The translations under genes and the position numbers were made by a program. A model generated the notes under the pieces. That model was not told where the DNA came from and ran no database searches. It saw nothing but the letters and a program-made list of their open reading frames with translations. DNA of 64,000 nt from Streptomyces sp. 1222.5 (lineage in GTDB: Bacteria > Actinomycetota > Actinomycetes > Streptomycetales > Streptomycetaceae), in contig NZ_FNSZ01000001.1 in NCBI RefSeq assembly GCF_900105245.1, forward strand, positions 5,764,001-5,828,000. The letters are read 5' to 3'. Numbering within the stretch: position 1 is the first letter of the stretch; each line of letters begins with the position of its first letter. Positions 8,291-17,414 of this stretch are shown piece by piece.

Positions 8291-10366
8291 ATGGGGGCCG
8301 CGACAACACGTGCGACACGCGGGCGGCGGAGGCTGCCGTGGCTGGTGGTGGGACTGTGGGTGGTCCTGCTGGCCGTCGCGGCACCGTTCGCCGCCAGGCT
8401 GGGCGACGTCCAGCACGACCGCGCCACCGACTACCTCCCGGCGTCCGCCGACTCCACCCAGGTCGCCGAGCTCCAGGACCGTCTGCCGGGCGGTCAGACC
8501 ACCGAGCTGGTCCTCGTCTACCACCGTGCCGGCGGACTCACCGCCGCCGACCGGGCCACGGCGGCCGGACAGGTCGCCGCCGTCGCCCACCGGCACACCC
8601 TGACCAGCACCCCGCGCGGCATTCCGTCCGCCGACGGCACCACCCTCGTGTACCCGGTCGCCGGCAACGAGCCCGGCACGGACGAGAAGAAGCGCGACGC
8701 GTTCGTGGACGACGTCCGCCGACTCGCCCACGACAAGGGCGGGTTGACGGTACGGGCCGGTGGACCGGCCGCTCTCGCCACCGACGCCTCCGGCGTCTAC
8801 GCCTCCCTCGGCGGCCCGCTGCTCTACACCACCGTCGGTGTCGTCGCCGTCCTGCTCGTCCTCATCTACCGCAGCCCGCTGCTGTGGCTGGTCCCGCTCA
8901 CCGTCGCCGGCCTCTCCGACTTCCTGGCCCGCGCCGCCGCCTACGGCCTCAACCAGGCCTTCGGCACCACCGTCTCCGGGCAGAGCGCGGGCATCATGAC
9001 CATCCTCGTCTTCGGCGCCGGCACCGACTACGCCCTGCTCCTCGTCTCCCGCTACCGCGAGGAACTACGCCGCCACGAACTGCCCCACGACGCCATGCGG
9101 GCGGCGCTGCGCGGCTGCGGTCCCGCCGTCCTCGCCTCCTCCGGCACGGTCGCCGCGGGCCTGCTGTGCCTGCTCGCCGCCGACCTCAACTCCAGCCGCG
9201 GCATGGGCCCGCTCGGCACCGCCGGCGTGCTGTGCGCCCTGGCCGCGATGCTCACCCTGCTGCCGGCCCTCCTGGTGCTGCTGGGCCGCCGCGTGTTCTG
9301 GCCGCTCGTGCCCGCCCACGGCAGCACGCCCGTTGCCCGCCGCTCCCTGTTCGCGGCGATGGGCTCCTCCGCCGGGCGCCGCCCGCTGACCGTCCTCGCC
9401 ACCGGCGCCGCCCTGCTCGGCGCCCTCGCGCTCGGCGCCCTCTCCCTGCCCGGCACCCTCAAGCAGCTGGACACCTTCGTGGACCGGCCCGACTCCGTCA
9501 CCGCGATGGAGACCGTCGCCGAGGCCTACCCGGAGCGCTCCGCGCAGCCCATCGAGGTGCTGACCCCCGCCGCGCACGCCGACGCGGCCCTGACCGCCGT
9601 CCGGGACACCCGGGGAGTGGCGGACGCACGGCGGGGCCGTACCGGCGGCGGCTGGACCGAGATCACGGTGACCGCCTCCGCCCCGCCCCAGTCCGCCGCC
9701 GAGACCGCCACCATCGAGGCACTGCGCCACCGGCTGCCCGGCTCCCACGTCGGCGGGCCCAGCGCCCAGCAGCTCGACCTGCGCGACACCGACGCCCGCG
9801 ACCGCATGGTGGTCGTCCCCCTCGTGCTGCTGTCCGTGCTGCTGATCCTGGCCGCCCTGCTGCGCTCCCTCGTCGCCCCGCTGGTCCTGGTGGCCGCCGT
9901 GGTCGCCGTGTGGGGTGCGGCCCTCGGCCTCGGCGGGCTCGTCTTCGGGCCGCTGTTCGGCTTCCACGGCACCGACCCCGGACTCGGCCTGCTGTCCTTC
10001 GTGTTCCTGGTCGCCCTGGGCGTCGACTACGGCATCTTCCTCATGCACCGGATGCGGGAGGAGTCCCTGCGGGGGAGCGAGCCGGCCGAGGCCGCGCTCA
10101 CCGCGCTGCGCACCACCGGCGGGGTCATCGCCTCCGCCGGGCTGGTCCTCGCCGCCACCTTCGCCGTGCTGACGAACATGGGCCTCGTGCCCCTGGTCGA
10201 GCTGGGCTTCGTCATCGCCGCCGGCGTGCTGCTCGACACCTTCCTCGTCCGCACCTACCTGGTGACCAGCGCGAGCGTGGCACTCGGACGCCGGGTGTGG
10301 TGGCCGGGGCGGCTGTCCAGGGCGCCGTCCACCGCCCCCGGGCGCGTCCCGGAACCCGTGGCCTGA
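8291..10366 (+). CDS. MMPL-family RND-type exporter
   Basis: 691 residues from ATG 8291, preceded by GGAGGGGAGG; an in-frame GTG at 8252 would add 13 residues. The layout is the MMPL pattern: one N-terminal membrane segment (PWLVVGLWVVLLAVA), an extracytoplasmic domain, a bundle of about five segments with VFGAGTDYALLLVSRYRE, a second loop, and a second bundle with FLVALGVDYGIFLMHRMREE. The two (G)xDY motifs are the conserved proton-relay positions of this family. MMPL proteins export lipids, siderophores or drugs across the plasma membrane. It leads an operon with a histidine kinase, a response regulator and a sialidase, so its expression is probably controlled by that two-component pair. 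Confidence 0.9.
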   Translation: MGAATTRATRGRRRLPWLVVGLWVVLLAVAAPFAARLGDVQHDRATDYLPASADSTQVAELQDRLPGGQTTELVLVYHRAGGLTAADRATAAGQVAAVAHRHTLTSTPRGIPSADGTTLVYPVAGNEPGTDEKKRDAFVDDVRRLAHDKGGLTVRAGGPAALATDASGVYASLGGPLLYTTVGVVAVLLVLIYRSPLLWLVPLTVAGLSDFLARAAAYGLNQAFGTTVSGQSAGIMTILVFGAGTDYALLLVSRYREELRRHELPHDAMRAALRGCGPAVLASSGTVAAGLLCLLAADLNSSRGMGPLGTAGVLCALAAMLTLLPALLVLLGRRVFWPLVPAHGSTPVARRSLFAAMGSSAGRRPLTVLATGAALLGALALGALSLPGTLKQLDTFVDRPDSVTAMETVAEAYPERSAQPIEVLTPAAHADAALTAVRDTRGVADARRGRTGGGWTEITVTASAPPQSAAETATIEALRHRLPGSHVGGPSAQQLDLRDTDARDRMVVVPLVLLSVLLILAALLRSLVAPLVLVAAVVAVWGAALGLGGLVFGPLFGFHGTDPGLGLLSFVFLVALGVDYGIFLMHRMREESLRGSEPAEAALTALRTTGGVIASAGLVLAATFAVLTNMGLVPLVELGFVIAAGVLLDTFLVRTYLVTSASVALGRRVWWPGRLSRAPSTAPGRVPEPVA

Positions 10367-10420
10367 CCCCGGGCACCCCTGCCCTCGGCGGGGGTGCCCG
10401 CCTACCGGAGGATGAACCCC

Positions 10421-11623
10421 GTGCAGGCAACCATCACCACCCTCCGGCCCCGACGGGCCTTCGCGTCTCTGGACCCCCTGCGGCAGGACGCGTGCCTCGC
10501 CGCCGGACTCGCCGCGCTCGCCTCCCTCGTCGCCGTCACCCTCGGCACCGGCCGGCACCCGGACGCCCTCGGCTGGGTCCTGCTGCTCGCCCTCCACGTG
10601 CCGCTGGCCTGGCGCCGGTGGGCGCCCCTGACCGCGCTGACGGTGATGATCGCGCTGATCGCCGGCTACCACCAGCTCGACTACAACCACTCCGCGCCGA
10701 CCGCCGCCTCCATGGTCATCCTCTACACCGTCGCGGCCGGCGGCAGCCCGCGGCGCACGGCCGCCGTCGGCGTCGCCGTCGTCGCCCTCATGGTCGTCCT
10801 GAAGATCGACCACGGTGTGGCCGGGCTGGCGGTGACCTTCCAGATCACCGGCTGGATCGTCTCCATGCTCGTCCTCGGCGGCTACCTCCGCGTCCACCGG
10901 GAGAACACCGCCGCCGCGCTGGAACGGGCCGAGCGCGCCGAACGCACCCACGAGGAGGAGGCCCGCCGCCGCGTCGCCGAGGAGCGCCTGCGCATCGCCC
11001 GCGACCTGCACGACCTCCTCGCCCACAGCATCACCCTCATCGGCGTGCAGACCTCGGTCGCCGCGCACGTCCTGGCCGCCGACCCCGACCGCCTCGACCG
11101 GACGGCCGTCGCCCGCTCCCTGGACGACATCGCCGAGACCTGCCGCACGGCCCGCGGCGAACTCCGCACCACCCTGGAGGTGCTGCGCGACCCCGGCACC
11201 CCGGACGCCCGCGGGCCGCTGCCCGGCCTGCACGGCCTCACCGACCTGGCGAAGGCGGCGGGCGTGACCGCCGAGCTCACGGTCCGGGCCGGCGAGGTGC
11301 CGCCCGCCGTGGGTGCTGCTGCCTACCGGATCGTCCAGGAGGCCCTCACCAACGCGGTGCGCCACGGCGGCCGGGAGGACCTGACCGTGCGGGTGCGGGT
11401 GCACGAAGAGGAGGAGGCCGAGGGCTCGGTGCGCGTCCTGCGCGTCCGGGTCACCGACGACGGCACCGGCGGTGCCGTCGGCGAAGGGCGCCTGCCCGGT
11501 TTCGGACTCGTCGGCATGCGGGAACGCGCCCGCAGCGTCGGCGGCACCGTCGAGGCCGGACCGCGCGCCGACGGACCGGGCTTCGAGGTGAGCGCCGTAC
11601 TGCCCCTGGGGGAGATCCGATGA
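10421..11623 (+). CDS. NarL-type sensor histidine kinase
   Basis: About 400 residues. An N-terminal membrane part of several hydrophobic segments is followed by a HisKA_3 dimerisation helix with the phospho-acceptor in RIARDLHDLLAHS, and an HATPase domain with the N-box VQEALTNAVRHGG and G-box GFGLVGMRERARSVGG. GTG 10421 is chosen because GGAGG (10407-10411) is 9 nt upstream; the ATG at 10412 directly abuts that site. It should autophosphorylate in response to an unknown signal, perhaps envelope stress or an MMPL substrate, and pass phosphate to the next gene product, whose ATG overlaps its stop. Confidence 0.92.
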   Translation: MQATITTLRPRRAFASLDPLRQDACLAAGLAALASLVAVTLGTGRHPDALGWVLLLALHVPLAWRRWAPLTALTVMIALIAGYHQLDYNHSAPTAASMVILYTVAAGGSPRRTAAVGVAVVALMVVLKIDHGVAGLAVTFQITGWIVSMLVLGGYLRVHRENTAAALERAERAERTHEEEARRRVAEERLRIARDLHDLLAHSITLIGVQTSVAAHVLAADPDRLDRTAVARSLDDIAETCRTARGELRTTLEVLRDPGTPDARGPLPGLHGLTDLAKAAGVTAELTVRAGEVPPAVGAAAYRIVQEALTNAVRHGGREDLTVRVRVHEEEEAEGSVRVLRVRVTDDGTGGAVGEGRLPGFGLVGMRERARSVGGTVEAGPRADGPGFEVSAVLPLGEIR

Positions 11624-12285
11624 TCCGAGTCCTGCTCGCCGACGACCAGACCCTCGTGCGGGCCGCGTTCGCGATGCTCGTCGAGTCCGCGCCGGACATG
11701 CTGGTGGTGGGCCAGGCGGCCACGGGCGCGGAGGCCGTCGCACTCGCCCGCACCGAACGCGCCGACCTGGTGCTGATGGACATCCGCATGCCCGGACTCG
11801 ACGGCATCGAGGCCACCCGGCGCATCGCCGCCGACGAGGACCTGGCCGGGGTGCGGGTGCTGGTCCTCACCACCTACGACACCGACGAGAACATCGTCGA
11901 CGCCCTGCGGGCCGGCGCCTCCGGCTTCCTGGTGAAGGACACCCGTCCGGCCGACCTGCTCGACGCGATCCGCACGGTCGCCGCCGGCGAGGCGCTGCTC
12001 TCGCCCGGGCCCACGGCACGGCTGATCGAGCGGTTCCTGCGCAGCCCCACGACCCCGCACACGGGCGGCCCGGAGTGCCTGTCGGACCGGGAGCGTCAGG
12101 TGCTGACCCTGGTCGCCCGGGGCCTCAACAACACTGAGATCGCGGAGGCGTTGGGGCTGAGCCCGCTCACCGCCAAGACCCATGTCAGTCGGATCATGGG
12201 CAAACTCGGCGCCCGCGACCGGGCCCAGCTCGTCATCGTGGGCTACGAGTCGGGGCTGGTGATTCCGGGGAGCATGGGTGCGTGA
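11620..12285 (+). CDS. NarL/LuxR-type response regulator
   Basis: 221 residues. The receiver domain starts MIRVLLADDQTLVR and carries the phospho-acceptor aspartate in LVLMDIRMPG at about residue 54 and the conserved lysine in GFLVKDTRP. After a linker the LuxR helix-turn-helix (LSDRERQVLTLVARG to HVSRIMGKLGARDR) fills residues about 150-215. The ATG overlaps the kinase stop as ATGA, so the pair is made together. The likely target is the palindrome at 8145-8166 in front of the operon. The 3' end overlaps the sialidase GTG start, which is unusual for a two-component operon. Confidence 0.94.
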   Translation: MIRVLLADDQTLVRAAFAMLVESAPDMLVVGQAATGAEAVALARTERADLVLMDIRMPGLDGIEATRRIAADEDLAGVRVLVLTTYDTDENIVDALRAGASGFLVKDTRPADLLDAIRTVAAGEALLSPGPTARLIERFLRSPTTPHTGGPECLSDRERQVLTLVARGLNNTEIAEALGLSPLTAKTHVSRIMGKLGARDRAQLVIVGYESGLVIPGSMGA

Positions 12286-13460
12286 CACCGCTGAGCCGCA
12301 CCCTCCTCACCACCCTCGCGCTCCTCACCTCGCTCACCGTCCACCCGCCCGCGCACGCCGCGGCCGGCTGCGTCTCCTCCGCGCCGTACGTGTCCGGACA
12401 GGGCGGTTACGCCACCTACCGCATCCCCGCCGCGGTCCGGACCCGGCACGGCACCGTCCTCGCCTTCGCCGAGGGCCGGCACGACGGAGCGGGCGACACC
12501 GGTGACATCGACGTCGTGCTGCGCCGCTCCACCGACGGTGGCTGCACCTGGGGCCGGCTGCGGGTGGTGGCTGCGGGCGCCGGCGACACCCGGGGCAACC
12601 CCGCACCGGTGGTGGACCCGCGCACCGGGGCCGTCGTCCTCGTGACCTGCGCCAACAGCGGGGCGGTGACCGAGGCGCAGATCATGCGCGGCGAGGCCGC
12701 GCCTGCACAGGGCCGCCGGGTGTTCGTGCAGCGCAGCCGGGACGACGGCCGCCACTTCACACCCCCGCGCGACATCACGGCCGAGGCCGGGCGGCCGGAC
12801 TGGCGCTGGTACGCCACCGGACCCGGCCACGCCGTCGCCCTCACCCGGGGCCCGCACGCCGGGCGTCTGGTCGTCCCCGCGAACCACTCCACCGCCCCGC
12901 CCGCCGGCTCCGGCGACACCGGCCGGGAACCCCGCTACTACGGCGGCCACGCGCTCTACAGCGACGACGGCGGCCGCACCTGGCGGCTCGGGTTCACGAC
13001 CGGCGGCCACGACGGCGTGACCAACGCCAACGAGACCACCGCCACCCAGCTCACCGACGGCCGGCTGTACTTCAGCTCCCGCGACCAGAACGGCAGCGCT
13101 CCCGGGAACCGCCTGGACACCTACTCCGGCGACGGCGGCGCCACCCTCGACCGCCCCTACGCCGCCCAGCCCACCCTGGACGACGTGCCCATGGTCGAGG
13201 GCAGCGTCCTGCAACTCGACGGCCCGGACCGGAGGTTGCTGTTCTCGGCGCCCTCCGTGCCGACGGCCCGCCGCGCCATGGCGCTCTGGTCCAGCGCCGA
13301 CGCCGGCCGCACCTTCACCAGGCTGCTCACCGTCTCGGACCGGCCGGCCGCCTACTCGGACCTGGTGCCGCTCGGCGACGGCACGCTCGGCATCCTCTAC
13401 GAGACCGGCACCACCGGCCCCTACGACGGCATCGAGTTCCGCAGACTTCGCCTGGCCTAG
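12282..13460 (+). CDS. Secreted exo-alpha-sialidase (BNR repeats)
   Basis: 392 residues. A Sec signal peptide (MTPLSRTLLTTLALLTSL..., cleavage near AHAAAG) marks it as exported. The catalytic YRIPA (RIP) motif follows, and Asp-box repeats of the S-x-D-x-G-x-x-W/F type are visible as STDGGCTW, SRDDGRHF, SDDGGRTW and SSADAGRTF. GH33 sialidases release sialic acid from glycans outside the cell. GTG 12282 overlaps the response-regulator stop as GTGA, so it belongs to the MMPL/two-component operon. It converges on a DapA/NanA-family lyase and a Dpp-type importer, which suggests a scavenging pathway for the released sugar. Confidence 0.9.
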   Translation: MTPLSRTLLTTLALLTSLTVHPPAHAAAGCVSSAPYVSGQGGYATYRIPAAVRTRHGTVLAFAEGRHDGAGDTGDIDVVLRRSTDGGCTWGRLRVVAAGAGDTRGNPAPVVDPRTGAVVLVTCANSGAVTEAQIMRGEAAPAQGRRVFVQRSRDDGRHFTPPRDITAEAGRPDWRWYATGPGHAVALTRGPHAGRLVVPANHSTAPPAGSGDTGREPRYYGGHALYSDDGGRTWRLGFTTGGHDGVTNANETTATQLTDGRLYFSSRDQNGSAPGNRLDTYSGDGGATLDRPYAAQPTLDDVPMVEGSVLQLDGPDRRLLFSAPSVPTARRAMALWSSADAGRTFTRLLTVSDRPAAYSDLVPLGDGTLGILYETGTTGPYDGIEFRRLRLA

Positions 13461-13509
13461 GGGGTTCGTTCGGACCGGGGCGGGCCCGGGCTGATCCGGA
13501 CGACGCCCC

Positions 13510-14436
13510 CTAGAGCAGTCCGGCCGCCGCCAGGTGCTTGCCGATGCGCTCGACCTCCTCGCCCGACAGCGGGACCTGCGGCTCCGCCGTCACCGGGCAG
13601 TCGATGATCCCGCGCAGATGCAACGCCGCCTTGAACGCGCCCAGTGCCGCCGAACTGCCGCCCATCCGGGCGGGATCGCCGACGGCGGTGACGGCGAACA
13701 GTGCGCACAGCCGCTCCTGCTCGGTCCGCGCGCCCTCCCAGTCGCCGGCCCGGCACTGGCGGTAGAGGCGGACATAGCCGTGCGGGTCGACGTTGGCGAG
13801 GCCCGGCACGGCACCGTCGGCGCCCAGCGCGAGCGCGGAGTCGGCGATCAGCTCCGAGCCGGTCAGCACGCTGAACCCGGCGTGGCCGCGGGCGCCGGTG
13901 ACGAGCTCCCGGAAGGCCGCCAGGTCCCCGCTGGAGTCCTTGATCCCGGTCAGCACGCCGTCCCCGGCGAGCCCCAGCACCAGGTCGGCGGGGAGCTTGG
14001 TGTGCACGGCCACGGGGATGTCGTAGGCGATCACCGGGACGGGGCTGACGGCGGCGATCCGGCGGTAGTGGTGGACGATCTCCGCGCGGTGGGTGCGGGC
14101 GTAGAACGGTGCGGTGACGACGACGGCCTGCGCGCCGGCCGCGGTGACCGCCGTGACGTGGTCCAGGACGCGCGGGGTGGTCATGTCGATGGCCCCGGCC
14201 AGGACCGGCAGCTGACCGGCCACGTGCGCCGTCACGGCCGCCACGACCTGGGCCCGCTGCCGGTCCGTCAGGAAGGCCGCCTCCGACGTCGAGCCGAGCA
14301 GGAACAGCCCGTGCACCCCCGCCTCCACCAGGTGGTCGACCAGCCGGAGCAGCGAGCGCAGGTCCACCTCGCGCTCCGGCGTCAGGGGGGTGCAGACGGG
14401 CGGGACGACACCGGTCAGCGGGGCGGGGAAGGTCAT
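13510..14436 (-). CDS. DapA/NanA-family aldolase (possible N-acetylneuraminate lyase)
   Basis: 308 residues. A class I aldolase of the dihydrodipicolinate-synthase superfamily: substrate-carboxylate loop GSTSE (GSTGE in sialic-acid lyase, GTTGE in DapA), catalytic tyrosine in AYDIP and Schiff-base lysine in GIKDSSG. The fold and catalytic pair are clear, but the substrate is not set by these residues. The gene directly follows the ABC importer genes (the ATG abuts the upstream stop) and lies tail-to-tail with a secreted sialidase, so cleavage of N-acetylneuraminate to ManNAc and pyruvate is an attractive reading. Another 2-keto-3-deoxy sugar acid is possible. It is unlikely to be the lysine-pathway DapA in this context. 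Confidence 0.82.
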   Translation of the reverse strand: MTFPAPLTGVVPPVCTPLTPEREVDLRSLLRLVDHLVEAGVHGLFLLGSTSEAAFLTDRQRAQVVAAVTAHVAGQLPVLAGAIDMTTPRVLDHVTAVTAAGAQAVVVTAPFYARTHRAEIVHHYRRIAAVSPVPVIAYDIPVAVHTKLPADLVLGLAGDGVLTGIKDSSGDLAAFRELVTGARGHAGFSVLTGSELIADSALALGADGAVPGLANVDPHGYVRLYRQCRAGDWEGARTEQERLCALFAVTAVGDPARMGGSSAALGAFKAALHLRGIIDCPVTAEPQVPLSGEEVERIGKHLAAAGLL

Positions 14437-15441
14437 TCAGGGCTCCTGGCGTGCTAGGTCTCGGGTCGGCAGGTCCTCCTGGACAGGATGGTGACAGCGG
14501 AACCGGTGTCCGGGGCGTGACGCGGCCGAGAAGTCCGGCATCGCCCCGGCGCACACGTCGTCGGCCTTCCAGCAGCGGGTGCGGAACGCGCAGCCGCTCG
14601 GCGGGCGGGTCGCGGACGGCACCGGCCCGGTCAGCGGGATCGGGTCGACCGGGTCCAGCAGGCCCGGCGTGGCGGAGAACAGGGCGCGGGTGTACGGGTG
14701 CCGGGCGCTGTCGGTGACCCGGTCGGCCGGGGTCTCCTCCACGATCCGGCCCAGGTACATGGTGATCACCCGGTCGCTCATCCGCCGGACCGTCTGGATG
14801 TCGTGGCTGACGAACACCAGGGCGAGCCCCAGGCGGTCCTTCAGGTCCAGCAGCAGGTTCAGGATCTGCGCGCGGACCGAGACGTCCAGGGCACTGGTCG
14901 GCTCGTCGGCGATCACCAGGGCCGGGTCCAGGGCGAGCGCCCGGGCGATCGCGACGCGCTGCCGCTGCCCGCCCGACAGCTGCCCCGGCAGGGCGTCCGC
15001 GAGGGCGCCGGGCAGCCCCACCAGAGCCATCAACTCGCGGACCCGGTCCTCCCGTTCGGCGCGGGTGCCGCGGCCGTGGACGTCCAGCGGGTCGCGCAGG
15101 ACACGGCCGACCGGCAGCCGGCGGTTCAGGGCGGTCGACGGGTCCTGGAAGATCATGCCGGTGCCCGCGCCGACCGTGGTCCGGCGTTCGGCGGGCGGCA
15201 TCGACCACAGCTCGCGGCCCCGGTACGACACCGTCCCCGACGTCGGCCGCTGGATGCCCACGAGCACCTTCGCCAGCGTCGACTTGCCGCACCCCGACTC
15301 CCCGACCACCCCGACCGTCTCACCGGCGCCCACCGTGAGATCGGCACCGGTCAGGGCGTACACCCGGTCACGGGTGAACAGGCCCCCGCTCCGCGCCCTG
15401 TGGACGACGTGCGCATCCCGGACTTCGACGACAGCGGTCAC
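14437..15441 (-). CDS. Dpp/Opp-type ABC transporter ATP-binding protein (DppF-like)
   Basis: 334 residues from GTG 15441, which overlaps the stop of the upstream fused gene (GTGA). Walker A is GESGCGKST, the Q-loop is in MIFQDPSTALN, the signature is QLSGGQRQRVAIARA, Walker B is LVIADEPTSALD and the switch histidine is in FVSHDI. The C-terminal oligopeptide-transporter extension has the CAFRTRCWKAD cysteine cluster typical of OppD/F proteins. It powers uptake through the neighbouring membrane subunits. A much longer in-frame ORF extends upstream but is only a shadow over the neighbouring gene. Confidence 0.93.
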   Translation of the reverse strand: MTAVVEVRDAHVVHRARSGGLFTRDRVYALTGADLTVGAGETVGVVGESGCGKSTLAKVLVGIQRPTSGTVSYRGRELWSMPPAERRTTVGAGTGMIFQDPSTALNRRLPVGRVLRDPLDVHGRGTRAEREDRVRELMALVGLPGALADALPGQLSGGQRQRVAIARALALDPALVIADEPTSALDVSVRAQILNLLLDLKDRLGLALVFVSHDIQTVRRMSDRVITMYLGRIVEETPADRVTDSARHPYTRALFSATPGLLDPVDPIPLTGPVPSATRPPSGCAFRTRCWKADDVCAGAMPDFSAASRPGHRFRCHHPVQEDLPTRDLARQEP

Positions 15442-17414
15442 TGCAGGGCCTCCTCGCTCTCCGCCGACGTCAGCGCGACCGCCGGGTGGTGGCAGGCCGC
15501 CGTGTGCCCGGGCGGACCCGTGAGGACCGGCGCGGTCGCGTGGCACACCTGGGTCGCCAGCGGACAGCGGTCGGCGAACCGGCAGCCCGCCGGGAAGTCC
15601 GCCGGGGCGGGGACGACGCCCTTGATCTGCGTCATCCGCTCCTCGGCCGACTCCAGCGAGAGCACGCTGCCGAGCAGCCCGCGCGTGTAGTGGTGGGCCG
15701 GCGCCGCCACCAGCTCGGCGGTCGTCCCGCTCTCCACGATCTGCCCGCCGTACATCACCACCACCCGGTCGGTGACGTCGGCGACCAGCGCCAGATCGTG
15801 CGAGACCAGGATCAGGGCGAAGCCCAGCTCCGCGCGCAGCCGCAGCAGCAGCTCCATGACCTGCGCCTGCACGGTGACGTCCAGCGCGGTCGTCGGCTCG
15901 TCGGCGACGATCAGACCCGGCTCGCGGGAGAGGGCCATGGCGATCAGCACCCGCTGGCGCTGGCCGCCGGAGAGTTCGTGCGGATAGCTGCGCAGGGTGC
16001 GCTCCGGGTCCAGGCCGACCAGCGTCAGCAGTTCCCGCGGGCTGCGCCGGCCCCCGCGGCGGACGAGCTGCTTCAGCTGCGCCCGCACGGTCATGGCCGG
16101 GTTCAGGGAGGACAGGGCGTCCTGGTGCACCATCGCCATCTCGTGGCCGAGCAGCCGCCGCCGGACCCGCATCGGCTCGGCGAGCAGATCGCGCCGACGG
16201 AAGCGGATCTGGCCGCCGACGCGCGCGCTCCCCGGCTGGAGCCCCATCACCGTGAGCGCGGTCAGCGACTTCCCGCACCCCGACTCGCCCACCAGGCCCA
16301 GCACTTCGCCCGGGTACACCTCGAAGCCGACTCCGGCGACGACGTCCACGCCCCGGTGCCGGTCCGGGAAGCCGATGGTGAGGTTCTCCACCGCCAGCAC
16401 CGGCGGCCCGCCACGGTCGGGCAGCGGCCGGGCGCGGGCGCGCAGCCGCCGGGCGGCCTCCGTCAGGCCGGGCAGCGGGAGCACCTCGCCACCGCCCGGC
16501 TCCGCCGTCCGGAGCCGGTCCTCGGGCACCGCGACCTCCCGGGGGGCCGGTGCCGCCCACGCGTCGGACACCCCCTCGGAGAGGATGTTCAGCGCCAGCA
16601 CGGTGAGCAGGATCAGCAGGCCCGGGAAGACGGTGGCCCACCAGCCGCCGGTCAGCACCATGTTCTTGCCGTCGGCGATGACACTGCCCCAGGACGGGTC
16701 GGGGGGCCGTACGCCCGCGCCGATGAAGGACAGCGACGCCTCGAAGACGATCGCCTCGGCCACCTGGACCGTGCAGAACACCAGCACGGGGGCCGCGCAG
16801 TTGACGGCCACGTGGCGCAGCACGATGTGCGGGGTCCGGGCGCCGATGACCCGCTCGGCGGTGACGTAGTCCTCGCCGTACTGGTCGAGGACGTTGGCCC
16901 GTACGACCCGGGCCACGGGCGGGGTGAACAGGAAGGCGATGGCGCAGATCAGCACGCCGATGCCGCCGCCGAACACGGCCACCAGCACGGCCGCCAGCGC
17001 GATGCCCGGGAACGCCATCACCACGTCCAGGCAGCGCATCAGCGTCTCGTCGGCCGCCTTGCGGGAGGTCGCCGCGAGGGTGCCGAGCAGCGCGCCGGCG
17101 ACCAGGGCGAGCGCGGTGGCGCCCAGCCCGATCGCCAGCGACCAGCGGGCGCCGTACATCAGCCGGCTGAGGATGTCCCGGCCGAGGCTGTCCTGGCCCA
17201 TCCAGTGCGCGCCCGACGGGTGGCCGGTGCCGTCCACCGGGTCCTGCTGGTCGAGCGGATCGTCCGGGGCCAGCAGGGGAGCGAGGACGGCGACCAGGAC
17301 GACGCAGCCCAGGAAGCAGACCGCGATCCGGGACGGCAGCGGCAGCCGGCGCCGGCCGCGCAGCCGGACGCCGGGCCGCGAGAGCCGTTCGGCAAGACGC
17401 GCGCGCGTGACCAT
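15438..17414 (-). CDS. Fused ABC permease (DppC-like) and ATPase (DppD-like)
   Basis: 658 residues joining two subunits. Residues about 1-290 form the DppC permease with an N-terminal membrane segment, an HWMGQDSLGRDILSR motif and a multi-segment core; residues about 335-650 form the ATPase with GESGCGKSLTALT, ELSGGQRQRVLIAMA, LIVADEPTTALD and LVSHDLALVAD. The zinc-like cluster CRFADRCPLATQVC follows. Such permease-ATPase fusions occur in actinobacterial Dpp/Opp systems. It starts at ATG 17414, overlapping the DppB-like gene by one base (TGATG). The fusion forces a 1:1 ratio of this permease to one ATPase. Confidence 0.93.
   Translation of the reverse strand: MVTRARLAERLSRPGVRLRGRRRLPLPSRIAVCFLGCVVLVAVLAPLLAPDDPLDQQDPVDGTGHPSGAHWMGQDSLGRDILSRLMYGARWSLAIGLGATALALVAGALLGTLAATSRKAADETLMRCLDVVMAFPGIALAAVLVAVFGGGIGVLICAIAFLFTPPVARVVRANVLDQYGEDYVTAERVIGARTPHIVLRHVAVNCAAPVLVFCTVQVAEAIVFEASLSFIGAGVRPPDPSWGSVIADGKNMVLTGGWWATVFPGLLILLTVLALNILSEGVSDAWAAPAPREVAVPEDRLRTAEPGGGEVLPLPGLTEAARRLRARARPLPDRGGPPVLAVENLTIGFPDRHRGVDVVAGVGFEVYPGEVLGLVGESGCGKSLTALTVMGLQPGSARVGGQIRFRRRDLLAEPMRVRRRLLGHEMAMVHQDALSSLNPAMTVRAQLKQLVRRGGRRSPRELLTLVGLDPERTLRSYPHELSGGQRQRVLIAMALSREPGLIVADEPTTALDVTVQAQVMELLLRLRAELGFALILVSHDLALVADVTDRVVVMYGGQIVESGTTAELVAAPAHHYTRGLLGSVLSLESAEERMTQIKGVVPAPADFPAGCRFADRCPLATQVCHATAPVLTGPPGHTAACHHPAVALTSAESEEALQ

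Noticed and set aside
8338..12285. A 1315-residue open frame on the plus strand across the MMPL and kinase genes
   Set aside because: Its first two thirds are Arg/Pro-rich shadow translation of MMPL and kinase coding sequence; only the last 221 residues (the response regulator) are real.
13510..14436. Lysine-pathway DapA
   Set aside because: It is embedded in an importer operon opposite a sialidase and has GSTSE instead of GTTGE; housekeeping dapA is not expected here.
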